From assembly GCA_026936325.1 (NCBI GenBank), contig JAPTHN010000003.1, positions 65,608,692 through 65,672,691 on the forward strand: a stretch of DNA of 64,000 nt, in the 5' to 3' direction. Of this stretch, positions 12,401-20,611 are shown one piece after another. The number at the start of each line of letters is the position of its first letter. Positions within the stretch are counted from its first letter, which is position 1. Position numbers and translations under genes: made by a program. The notes under the pieces were generated by a model. The model made no database searches, had not been told where the DNA came from, and worked only from the letters and a program-made list of their open reading frames with translations. This DNA comes from Platynereis dumerilii. Its lineage: Eukaryota; Annelida; Polychaeta; Phyllodocida; Nereididae.

Positions 12401-12625
12401 GGGCTGTGGGTGTGCCACAAAAACGAAAGAACCCTGATGTCAACACTTCTACCTCTGCATATACCTCTGTCTACTCTTCCGAACCGACAAATGCGAGCTA
12501 ACTTTGTTTTAGAAACATGGAAGAACACCTTAGACACATTGTCACACATTTCTCACCTTCCGAAAGTGTGATCTTGAGATGTTTTGAAGGAGATTCCCGG
12601 CTCGACCCCTGACCAACGCTGCCAT
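6174..12625 (-). CDS. TMEM143: TMEM143-like mitochondrial membrane protein (DUF3754), complete gene, six coding exons
   Basis: Joining six exons (12557-12625, 11529-11761, 8701-8860, 8156-8353, 7000-7627, 6174-6493) gives an uninterrupted 535-residue protein. All junctions are GT/AG and phase-compatible. Human TMEM143 is about 459 residues. The N-terminus (MAALVRGRAG...) is Arg-rich and lacks acidic residues through residue 23, as in a mitochondrial leader. Residues about 97-220 contain the conserved start of DUF3754 (IPYRDHYVPITR, then a charged helical region). Residues about 312-334 and 338-359 are two adjacent hydrophobic segments, consistent with a membrane hairpin. A cytosolic or matrix-facing tail ends in an acidic then Lys-rich run. 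The molecular function of the family is not established. Mitochondrial location is known for the mammalian protein and inferred here. Intron 2 holds several transposons. The start codon context CCAAAATGGCAG resembles a YY1-type initiator. Confidence 0.88.
7000..7627 (-). CDS. TMEM143: TMEM143 exon 5
   Basis: The largest exon (628 nt), from acceptor TTTCAG|GTG to donor TTAG|GTAAGC (phase 1). It encodes residues 221-429, including the KRVVLAVRLKRDD segment typical of DUF3754 and both predicted membrane segments. Confidence 0.9.
8156..8353 (-). CDS. TMEM143: TMEM143 exon 4
   Basis: 198 nt, phase 0 at both ends, from acceptor TTTCAG|TCA to donor ATT|GTAAGT. It encodes residues 155-220 (SLFDPINPDKDT ... 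EFWLMQKLAMVMERANF), a charged region within DUF3754. Confidence 0.88.
8701..8860 (-). CDS. TMEM143: TMEM143 exon 3
   Basis: 160 nt from acceptor TTTCAG|G to donor AAAG|GTAATG. The first base completes the Arg codon of exon 2 and gives the DHYVPITR motif near the start of DUF3754. It encodes residues 102-154. Confidence 0.88.
8923..9322. mobile_element. hAT-type MITE in TMEM143 intron 2
   Basis: The 400-bp element begins CAGTGGTTGAAA and ends TTTCGACCACTA, an imperfect inverted repeat. It is flanked by a perfect 8-bp duplication TTTACCCC (8915-8922 and 9323-9330). The 8-bp duplication and CAG-type end fit the hAT superfamily. Runs of G and C near both ends add to the inverted repeat. There is no coding capacity. 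Confidence 0.88.
9663..10925. mobile_element. Long-TIR TA-flanked MITE (Tc1/mariner-like), carrying a nested MITE
   Basis: The termini GGGTGTCCCAAAAAAAGT and its inverse are flanked by TA (9661-9662 and 10926-10927). The inverted repeats extend over roughly 350 bp per arm, so nearly the whole element is a giant hairpin. The left arm is split by a second element at 9806-10193; without it the length is about 873 bp. There is no transposase. It lies in TMEM143 intron 2. Confidence 0.88.
9806..10193. mobile_element. Nested TA-flanked MITE with ~100-bp inverted repeats
   Basis: It starts CCGCTGTTATCGTTTAAG and ends with the inverse of the same sequence, flanked by TA on both sides (9804-9805 and 10194-10195). 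Inverted repeats of about 100 bp are visible. The opposite arm of the host element reads GATAGATAGGGG without any insertion, so it shows the empty site inside the same molecule. This proves insertion into the older element. Confidence 0.9.
10928..11528. other. TMEM143 intron 2, remaining non-coding part
   Basis: Intronic sequence between the TA-flanked MITE and exon 2. No exon or delimited repeat was recognised. Confidence 0.6.
11529..11761 (-). CDS. TMEM143: TMEM143 exon 2
   Basis: 233 nt from acceptor GCTCGCAG|AGT to donor TTACAG|GTAAAG. It encodes residues 24-101: a Ser/Gln-rich start, RRNITFRFTKAGG, a Pro/Ala-rich linker, and LIPYR, which joins DHYVPITR of exon 3. The reading frame is fixed by the exon 3 junction. 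A second long open frame over the same bases is a shadow. Confidence 0.82.
11921..12262. repeat. Dispersed MITE-like repeat (copy 1), TMEM143 intron 1
   Basis: It starts near TAGGGCCGACACATGATGG and ends with a C/A run, then GATCATCTGGTTGGC and TTGGCACCTT. It shares its right half (GGAAACAAACTTTTT ... AGATCATCTGGT) with the copy at 35930-36152, whose end GTCGGCCCCTTA is the inverse of the left end here. That suggests terminal inverted repeats of the type TAGGGGCCGAC. The family is not identified. Confidence 0.5.
12557..12625 (-). CDS. TMEM143: TMEM143 exon 1 (mitochondrial leader)
   Basis: 69 nt, ATG at 12625-12623, donor GGAAG|GTGAGA, phase 0. It encodes MAALVRGRAGNLL... ending SHFRK: 23 residues with five basic and no acidic residues, typical of a mitochondrial targeting leader. 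This frame was chosen because it alone joins in phase to exon 2. Two longer overlapping open frames here (one starting MAFFGAKK) do not splice in phase and are rejected. Confidence 0.78.
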
Positions 12626-13150
12626 TTTGGTCGCCGGATGTTTCCTTGGACGGGTCCACTGATGTCAGCTGACTGCTGCTGGATCTCTGATCTTTTTTCG
12701 CGCCAAAAAATGCCATGTGCCAGACATATATGGCCAGACATCAGAGCCAGTCTCCCTGGGATTATGATGTGATTTGCAATAAAAAGTTATAAAAAAAATA
12801 AACTTTTAAAATTTCTGCTGGGGCGTATATGGTGGGGGACGGGGGACACGTAGCCTACCCCCTCCCAAATTTCAACCCTCTGATATGAGGATTATAAGAA
12901 ACGTCTCTCCCACAGTCCCACGTTTTTTCATGAAACATTATGTGGTTGCAAAGATATAAATAAAAACCTTTAGGGGTAAAAGGGAATATTCAAATCTTTG
13001 CATAACTGTTTTTTGTTTTTTTTTGGAGGGAGGGGGGTGGGAATTTGATTCATAAACAAGAAAATCTTTTTGAAAAAAAAGATATATGCTGGCTGTAGTG
13101 ATTACGATTTCAAAATTTACAGTAAGAGTATATTTTTCCAAAAGAATTTT
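12626..13150. promoter_or_regulatory. TMEM143 promoter/5' region (inferred)
   Basis: Upstream of the TMEM143 start. A YY1-like motif (AAAATGG reading on the minus strand) overlaps the start codon. Further upstream is AT- and G-rich sequence with no clear core promoter element. No gene was found here. Confidence 0.35.
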
Positions 13151-13156
13151 AAAATA

Positions 13157-13404
13157 TGGTATAAGAGAAACTACAGATGAACCCATGATATAGTATAAGA
13201 AGCTATACAGGAATTATAGATGAACCCATGATAGATCTATCTATCTATCTGCCTATCTCTCACCCTCTCAATCTCTTCATCCCAAGGGGGGCATGCGATA
13301 CTCTGGAGATACCAACTATACTTTTTCTATATCTCTCACTAACTAGGTCTTGAACACACACACATCATGGGTTCATCTATAAATCCTCTTCTAGCTTCTT
13401 ATAC
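13157..13404. repeat. Foldback repeat containing a short TCTA microsatellite
   Basis: The motif AGATGAACCCATGATA occurs twice in direct order (13174 and 13218) and once inverted (ATCATGGGTTCATCT, 13364). Flanking GTATAAGAAGCTA is also inverted as TAGCTTCTTATAC. A short TCTATCTA run lies between the arms. This is a small inverted-repeat element or rearranged tandem unit. Confidence 0.55.
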
Positions 13405-13544
13405 CTGCTCTGCTGATCTACACTAACTGGTGTATTGTATTGACTGTTATTTTTATTCCTATGACAGTTTAGCTGGAGTTGGCAAGTTCATATGGGGGAG
13501 CATAGGTTCAATATGACTCACTATTAATTAGTAAGTCACTATAT

Positions 13545-14870
13545 ATGACTGTCAATCCTTAACTGTTAATCAGGCATCCCTTACTGTTGTTCATCAGTTA
13601 GTCACTACCTGTTAGTCATTAAGTCCGTTGTTTTGGTAGTTAGTATTTGTTAGCCACTAAATATGTTATTTAGTCACAAACTGTTAGTTAGTCAAAAACT
13701 GTTAGTCAGTCAAAAACTGTTAGTTAGTCAAAAACTGTTAGCTAGTAAAAAAAGTGTTAGTTAGTGAAAAAGTGTTAGTTAGTGAAAAGGGGGAGTTAGT
13801 CAAAACTGTTAGTCAGTCAAAACTGTTAATTTGTCAAAAACTGTTAGTTAGTCAAAAACTGTTTGTAGTAAAAAAAACTGTTATTCAGTCAAAACTGTTA
13901 GTAGTCAAAACTGTTAGTAGTCAAAAATGGTTAGTTAGTCAAAACTGTTAGTCTGTCAAAACTGTTAATTTGTCAAAAACTGTTAGTCATTCAAAAACAG
14001 TTAGTGAAAAACTGTTAGTGAAAAACAGTTAGTCAAAACTGATAGTAGTCAAAAATGGTAAGTTAGTCAAAACTGTAAGTAGTCAAAAACTGTTAGTTAG
14101 TCACAAACTGTTAGTTAGTGAAAAGGGGGAGTTAGTCCAAACTGTTTGTAGTCACAACTGTTAGTCAGTCAAAACTGTTAATTTGTCAAAAACTGTTAGT
14201 AAGTCAAAAACTGTTAGTTAGTCAAAAACTGTTTGTAGTAAAAAAACTGTTTTTCAGTCAAAACTGTTAGTAGTCAAAACTGTCAGTTAGTCAAAAACTG
14301 TTTGTAGTAAAAAAAAACTGTTATTCAGTCAAAACTGTTAGTCAGTCAAAACTGTTAATTTGTCAAAACTGTTATTCAGTCAAAAACTGTTAGTTGGTCA
14401 AAAACTGGTAGTCAAAAACTATTTGTAGTCAAAACTGTTTGTAGTCAAAAACTGTAAGTCAAAAATGGTTAGTTAGTTAAAACTGTTGGTTAGTCAAAAA
14501 CTGTCAGTTAGTGACAAACTGTTAATTAGTCACTAATTGTCACTAACTGTTAGTCAGTCACTAACTGTTAGTCATTCAATAACTGTTAGTCAGTCACTGT
14601 TTGTCAGTCACTAACTGTTAGTCACTAACTGTTAGTTAGTCATGTTAGTCAGCTAGTCCTTAACTGTTAGGAAACTGTAAGTTACTAACTGCTAGTCCCT
14701 GACTGTTAGTCATTTTGTCCCTAACTGTTGTTCATTAGTTGGTCACTAGGTACTGTTAGTAAGTCACTGTTGTTAGTCACTTACTGTTAGTAAGCACTAA
14801 CTGTTGTTGATTCACTGTTTGTTAGTCTTGAACTGCCAGTTAGTCACTAACTGTAAGTCACTAACAGTCT
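13545..14870. repeat. Degenerate minisatellite, core AACTGTTAGTTAGTCAAA
   Basis: About 1.3 kb of irregular tandem copies of a 14-18 bp unit built on CTGTTAGT and AGTCAAAAA. Edge copies have CACTAACTGTTAGT instead, so the array is more diverged at both ends. Units vary by loss of GTTA or of an A. The short open frame here is a product of the repeat. Confidence 0.9.
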
Positions 14871-14879
14871 GTGAATCAC

Positions 14880-15640
14880 CCCAAGGATGTGCCACCCAGA
14901 AATTGGACCTATAAATAGAACAAACTGCTCTCATTACTATTCACCCCCAATTGTTACAACTCACCCCCAATTATTTCAGGTCCTGCAACAATTGTATCTG
15001 CACCAATTGGTCGATTAATGAGTGGCAGGTGTACTTTTACATCAATGCAACAATATTAAGTATTTGTGATCATAAGATATTTTGTAATGCTCTAGCTGAC
15101 ATTACTAAATGGTGGGGACCAAACTGGTTGACACTTTTCCGTATGGGGCAATCAGTATAGTATGCTGGCTGCATAGCCAATACTGTACTATAACAAATCT
15201 TGTCCTAAAGTTCAAGAAGCCAGCATAAAAAACAAGCACTCTTAGAGGGCAGAACCGGCCATGCTGCTAATTTTTTTTTCAGTAGAATTTACATGATTTT
15301 AAAATATACGCATATGGTGGATGGGAAAAATAACAAGAACATTAATTTTAAAAAAGAAATGAAATAAATCCGGCTGCATGTGTGAAGGAGATTATGATGG
15401 AAGAATGAGTTTTCAGTAAATTGCAGTTCACAAAAATCTTATTAGGTGCAAGTGAGCTGACAGTCTAATGACAGATGACAGGGAGGTGTGAAAGTGAATT
15501 GCACTTTAGGCCTAAATTGATTGGGATGGAGCAAATACAATAAAAGACAGAGTGTCCAATCAACACCCTGTAATTATTAGTGTGAAATATGCACACACTG
15601 GACATCTCAGTTGCCTGTTGCAGTTTGATGGCTGTACATA
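14880..15640. other. Non-coding spacer
   Basis: I find no supported gene. A small hairpin TATGCTGGCT ... AGCCAGCATA lies at 15161-15230. Confidence 0.5.
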
Positions 15641-15642
15641 TA

Positions 15643-15650
15643 GCGCGAAA
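15643..15650 (+). promoter_or_regulatory. E2F-type site GCGCGAAA
   Basis: A perfect GCGCGAAA (inverse TTTCGCGC, the classical E2F core) lies 11 bp before an ATG in a YY1-like context (CAAAATGGCGGC). The combination resembles a compact promoter of a plus-strand gene. Confidence 0.4.
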
Positions 15651-15660
15651 ACACAACAAA

Positions 15661-15711
15661 ATGGCGGCGCAAAATCACCCAGCGCTAGGCATGAGAGGGA
15701 TGTCCATAAAT
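15661..15711 (+). CDS. Candidate first coding exon of an unidentified plus-strand gene
   Basis: ATG GCG GCG CAA... encodes MAAQNHPALGMRGMSIN and then meets a possible donor AAT|GTAATA. The ATG sits inside a YY1 consensus (CAAAATGGCGGC) just downstream of an E2F-type site, a common layout for housekeeping genes. No convincing second exon was found before the hAT element at 16172. The peptide is not recognised. It could belong to the same gene as the candidate terminal exon at 20190, but that link is speculative. Confidence 0.3.
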
Positions 15712-16171
15712 GTAATAATATTGCATTTAATTGGGAAAAAGACACAATTGGTGTAATGTACGATGTTGTCAGTGAGAAATAGTTATAAAATTAACCCTTG
15801 GAATGGTCTGGTTGGGCCAGGAGGCTCGTGACTCACATGTGATGGATATCACTGCATAACTGTCCTATGCATAGCATGGCCGGTAACTATGTGAAGATTA
15901 TTCTGCTCGTCAACACAGGAGAGCTGGAAAAAGGAGAGTTCCACTAACGCCCGCTGTTAGTCAGCTTTGTGGGCATGTCAGACTAAATCACTGAAGGCTT
16001 TGCTGAAGTGTAGTAGAGGCAGAGATCATTGACCATATGCAATGACCTTAAAGCTAAGTCATGAATGCCTGAAATTAGGAATGCTATAGTGGCTGAGAAT
16101 AGTTGAAGTTAGATAACCTTTGACCAGCTTTTCCGGGGTCATTGGGCCCAAAGATTGGAAAACCTGATAAG

Positions 16172-17733
16172 CAGTGGCGTAGCTAGAAATCCAGGAGTGG
16201 GGGGGCCAAAGGGGGGCCAGGGTCTGAGCTGGGGGGGCCCACCTTTTGCGGCATTTTTGGGGCAATGCAAGGGCAAAAATTAACGCCGCGACACAAGCCC
16301 TCTTTACAAGTGACATTATATTAATATTCTTTTTCAATTACTTTGAAGATAGAAATGACTTTTCATTAAAACCAGTTGGACAAAGGGCAGGATGTGGATT
16401 TCAGCTGTTCCATTTGTTATGCACACGAAATAAGACAGGAGCATCAGTTTCATTTTAAAGTGATGGGGCAAATTGGGTCAAAGCCTTCACGGAAGTGGGT
16501 CCCGGGAAACGATCAAAATTTTTCCTCAAACAATACCCCTTTTTAGCCAAAAAGTGGTGCTGCAAATGTCTCACCAGCCCCACCTACACTGATGCCACTG
16601 GAATGAAAGGATAGTTTGTTGCGAAAATAGCCCTTACTGATTCATAATGCTGATTGGGGTTGGGTTGCTCTTACTTTTGAAAGAGCACGGCCCGTATCTG
16701 GTTGAAAATTCCCTGATACGAAATCAATGACCATACTTGTACATAAAGAAGAAAAACCTCAAGGGTTTATACAATAATGTGATGTTACAATCATTGCCAT
16801 GATACAAGTTTAACACTGACTTGAATGGTCTCATGAAATTAATTATTTTTTTATCTGCTGAAATAGACCAAAAAGCTGATAGCGATTGCTGGAAATGACA
16901 CAAATTCCAAAAATGAATGGAATTTCCATGCAACACATGAAAAACTGAGCAGTTTGTACTAAAAATCACACTCTGGATAATCAGTCCTTTCCAGAAATAT
17001 TCCAAAGGGCAAAGGCGCAATATTTCTTTGGCTCAACAATGGCAAGGGAAAGCTTACCTCAAATCACAAATTTTTTGAATTTGCATGGAACTGCATAAGA
17101 TACGTAGGCATGCCGGTGGGAGGGGGTAGGTTAACATTTGGGAAACACTAAGATTCTAGGCAAAAAGGCAAACAATTTAGGTAATCACTTTATCAGATGG
17201 GAGAAATCGAAGAAAAAGTGGGATGTCGACGGGGTGGATGATGGGACCAAAAATTTTTTCAAGTCCCACGGCGCATGCGCTAGAGGCAGCGTGATGATCG
17301 AGTAAAACGCTGGGCCGACTTACTGACCGCTCGATGGGGTGAAAGCTTCTCCACTGTTCAACAGAGATTATTAAATAAACATATTTAAAAACTAATTGTA
17401 TCCACAAGATTTCTTTTGAAATTGTATTAAATCTGGATCTTGAAAATTAGGCCAAATGTCACAAGGCCGCACTAAAAAGTTCAGATGCAGGTATTCCTAT
17501 TGCCAGATAATTTCAAAGAAAATAAAAAGATAGTCAAGTGCCCTAGAAGTTTCTAAAGGGCAACTGTCATTCTGGTGAGCGCCGGCTCAGGTTACAAAGA
17601 CGAATGTGCTCTGCTGGAATAATTTTTCAAATTTCTCAAATCTGAAATGGGGGGGCCAGTGGGGGGGCCACTAATCCATTTGGGGGGGCCTTGGCCCCCC
17701 CCCAGGCCCCCCCCCCCCATAGCTCCGCCACTG
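16172..17733. mobile_element. hAT-type non-autonomous element, 1.56 kb
   Basis: The ends CAGTGGCGTAGCTA and the inverse TAGCTCCGCCACTG are flanked by a perfect 8-bp duplication CTGATAAG (16164-16171 and 17734-17741). G/C homopolymer runs lie just inside both ends. No transposase is visible in the short frames. A 165-bp hAT MITE of another family lies inside (16436-16600). CAG-type ends and 8-bp duplication assign it to hAT. Confidence 0.92.
16436..16600. mobile_element. Short hAT-like MITE nested in the 1.56-kb hAT element
   Basis: It shares both ends with the 173-bp MITE at 41483-41655 in reverse orientation: CATCAGTTTCATTTTAA at one end, and AGCCCCACCTACA plus GATGCCACTG at the other. The flanking 8-mers no longer match well, so this copy is older or altered. 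Confidence 0.7.
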
Positions 17734-17741
17734 CTGATAAG

Positions 17742-18474
17742 ATAACTTATTGCCAATCTTATTTAACCACCGCTCACTAAACATTTCTAAGTTTTAATAA
17801 AACTTTCATAGGTGTCAGTTGAAGGCTGACAAGTGATTCAACAACCCTCATATCCTTCTCATAGCCTCATAGGCAGTTGTATAATAGGTTTGTCCCAGAT
17901 ACAAATTTTCAAATTTTAGCACAGGTTTAACTTTAACTCCAGGAAGATTTGGAGTAGTTTGACCTTTGAAATTTGAATAAGGTAAGGAATGTTGTATTGG
18001 GGTCGACTTGGGAGAGATTACCACTGAGATGACTGAGACGACTTTAGAGAGGTTTTGCTACACGTTCACGTGTGACATATTCGTATAGAAGTGCTATCTT
18101 ATTACATTGTTGTCATCGCAACCCCCACATACATGTCACGCTGAAACGTGCAGCAAAACCTCTCTTTTGACCTTAGTTAGATTAACTTTGACCTACTTGA
18201 ATGATGGCTACTTCCCAAGGTCACTAAGCCCAATGAAAAACCGTATGTGTATTGTACAATTTATGTCTAAGTTTGTTCCTGCACCCAATGCAAAACTCCC
18301 TGCAGACCCCTGGGTTTTGAATCCATGGATTCTTGTTATTTTTTCACTTGCAATTTGCTATTTTATTCAGCATTTTTTTAACTTATAAATAAATATAATC
18401 GACATAGTTGTAAAACAGTGGCATATTTAGGGGGGAACATGCATCAGACAATTTTTTTTTACAATTTTACACGC
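17742..18474. other. Spacer without recognised features
   Basis: No exon with acceptable splice context was found on either strand, and no delimited repeat. Confidence 0.5.
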
Positions 18475-18477
18475 TAA

Positions 18478-19514
18478 GGGACCGTTCAGAATTTATGACT
18501 GGGGGGGGTGGGAGTTTTGCTAGAACTTCCCGTCAAAAATTGATACCCCCCTTGAGTTTCATGCGGATTTTTAGTACCCCACCCCTAACCCTGGGACCCG
18601 TGCGTGAGCATGGGTCATGGGTCGTCCCATTCAAAATCTTGAGATTTTGACTTGGTATCAGGAGAATTTGTCTAGATTAAACAATTACCTAAATTTGATG
18701 AAATTATGGATTTGGGTAGCCTGCACATTTCACTACTGACGTCACTACTTTTCAAAGCATTTCCACAAAGATTGGCATGGTAAAAATTGATATTGAAGAA
18801 GGGATATGGAAAAAAAAGTGAGAGACAGCCATCAGCCTCACTTTGATGTGAAATAGCACCATTGTGACGTCACCAGAATTACTTATGATATCATAGGTGT
18901 TTGTTATGACGTCACTCTCTCTTACCCAATGAGAAGTCACCATTTGTTCAATGTATAAAGAAAGAAATCATTTCTTGAGCTTCACAGGGTGAGTGTTCAT
19001 TTATCTTAACATGTAGAGATATAGAAATAGTGCCGTCAGTAGGAAATTCTGCATACTTTTAGATGGTATAATTGAAATGAACACCCTTAACATATATTTT
19101 GAGATATCATGATTCTCCCTAACCCTGTCTTGCAAATCTCATGATTTTCCAATGGGAGGATTCATGACCCCTGTCCCAGCCCTGGACCCCACCCCTAGGT
19201 TTCACACGTATCTTTAGTAACCCCCCCCCCCCTCTTCGACATACCATACACACATACTGCATGTTATACATGGCCACGTGTACAGATTCGCGTAATTTCG
19301 TGGACTTTTGCTCGTAAAAAAGTCCAAATAAAATGAGTTTATACATGTTTTTTAACATTTTTTCTTTGTTAAAATTTCTTACCCCCCCCCCTGGTAGTGT
19401 TGGCAAAAATTAATACCCCCCCCCCTTGAAACACATGTGAAAAGTTAGTACCCCCTTGGCCAAAAGTCCCAAAACTCCCACCCCCCCCCCCAGTCATAAA
19501 TTCTGAACGGTCCC
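18478..19514. mobile_element. TAA-flanked MITE with long inverted repeats (PIF/Harbinger-like)
   Basis: The ends GGGACCGTTCAGAATTTATG and the exact inverse are flanked by TAA (18475-18477 and 19515-19517). The inverted repeat continues through AGTC, a G/C run and GGGAGTTTTG. A 3-bp TWA duplication and GGG-type ends fit PIF/Harbinger, though a 2-bp TA reading is possible. No transposase is seen. The interior carries three perfect TGACGTCA sites. A diverged fragment of the same end occurs at 36872. Confidence 0.82.
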
Positions 19515-19800
19515 TAAATCAGTAATTATATCAGCGCAGAGTCACTTTATGATGTTGAGAGATATGCGTTCTGTGATGCGATATAATAAAACCCAATGAC
19601 AGTGTAGTTCACATGACATGCAGCTATGAACATTGATGAGTGTCAGGTCAGGTCTGTTCTAGCTGAGTTAACACAAGTCCGATTAACTTTTACTCAATTT
19701 TTTAACAATTCTGATTAATCTGGTTCTGGTTTTTGCAACCCCAACATGTTTGGTTTCCTTAGAATCGTCTTGAATATAGGATTAAAATGGTTTTAAAAGC

Positions 19801-20130
19801 CTGGGGTACTCAAATTTTTTTCTGATACGTATGCTAGGCTGGAAGTTCGGCAACCAGACCCGCTGCTAGGCGGTTGATCATCGCGAATATACCCCAACTC
19901 CAGTTTTTTTTTTCACCGCAATGGTATTTGCCTGTTTTTCCAGGTATTAAACCGTGATTTTCAGCGAAAAGTAACATCGCGATTCGATAAAGTTCATAAT
20001 CAAATTTAGGTGCCAACTCCAGGAATTATGCCACATTTTTATACCCAACTCTAGGAATTTTTCAGTTGAAAAAGGGGGCCTACTGCCGAGCATAGGTGTA
20101 CACTTGAACATAGTAAGTACCCCCAGGGGG
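19801..20130. repeat. Diverged inverted-repeat element upstream of GINS2
   Basis: The left end CCTGGGGTACTCA ... TATGCTAGGC is mirrored by CCGAGCATAGG ... AGTACCCCCAGG on the right. The repeats are imperfect and no clear target duplication remains. It is probably an old MITE. Confidence 0.45.
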
Positions 20131-20151
20131 ATTGAATTTCACCGTTGAAAC

Positions 20152-20179
20152 CTTGGAGTAACTAGATAGTTACTCCAAG
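20152..20179. repeat. 28-bp perfect palindrome between 9-bp direct repeats
   Basis: CTTGGAGTAAC, a 6-base spacer TAGATA and GTTACTCCAAG form a perfect stem. The direct repeat GTTGAAACC lies immediately on both sides (left copy sharing the first C). It looks like a tiny insertion or a template-switch product. It lies just before the candidate exon at 20190. Confidence 0.6.
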
Positions 20180-20189
20180 TTGAAACCAC

Positions 20190-20349
20190 AGAAGTTACAA
20201 AACTGAAACAAGCTGCAGGTCTAGGTGGCAGCATCCTTCAGTCTTCAGGGCTAGTGATTCCATACGGTCCTACCACCCCCGACAGCATGGAGGATGAGGT
20301 GGCAGCAGGCTCCAGTTCATTAGAGGAAGAGAGGGCAGCACCTGTTTAA
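20190..20349 (+). CDS. Candidate terminal exon of an unidentified gene upstream of GINS2
   Basis: After a possible acceptor AAACCACAG, an open frame reads VTKLKQAAGLGG, then ILQSSGLVIPYGPTTPDS, an acidic MEDE, a Ser-rich run and LEEERAAPV before TAA. Composition and codon pattern look like a real C-terminus (low-complexity acidic tail). The pyrimidine tract before the acceptor is weak, and no upstream exon is proven. It lies only 170 bp before the GINS2 start, so if real the two genes would be head-to-tail and very close. The protein is not recognised. Confidence 0.35.
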
Positions 20350-20380
20350 AATTTGCAAAAAATCTTGGACCCGTCAAATC

Positions 20381-20435
20381 TATAAATAGATCGACGCAGG
20401 CGCACATGGCAGCTGTCAGAAATTAACGCGCGAAA
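20381..20435 (+). promoter_or_regulatory. GINS2: GINS2 promoter: TATA-like and E2F-type sites
   Basis: TATAAATA lies at 20381 and a perfect GCGCGAAA (inverse of TTTCGCGC, the E2F core) at 20428-20435, 87 bp before the start codon. GINS genes are known G1/S, E2F-responsive replication genes in animals, so this site fits S-phase control. Use of the TATA-like motif is not shown. Confidence 0.55.
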
Positions 20436-20521
20436 GTTTTGTTTTGACAGCTGAGCTTGGGATTCAAGGTTTTGTAGAACTTAAATTGGACATGCATCGG
20501 ACATAGACACGGCATAGAATG

Positions 20522-20611
20522 ATGGATCCTGCTGAAGTTGAGTTCTTGGCTGAAAAGGAATTGGTTACTGTGGTACCAAATTTCTCCCAAGACGTTATTT
20601 ATCTAATTGGG
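20522..20611 (+). CDS. GINS2: GINS2 exon 1
   Basis: 30 codons from ATG to donor GGG|GTGAGC, phase 0. It encodes the conserved N-terminus ending DVIYLIG. Confidence 0.95.

Noticed and set aside
12498-12741. ORFs starting MAFFGAKK and MSGHICLAHG over TMEM143 exon 1
   Set aside because: Neither is supported as the start: the MAFFGAKK frame runs into stops after splicing, and the MSGHICLAHG frame does not give the exon 2 frame demanded by exon 3.
15894-16000. Possible second exon of the 15661 candidate gene (after GTCAACACAG)
   Set aside because: All three frames stop within a few dozen codons and none looks conserved.
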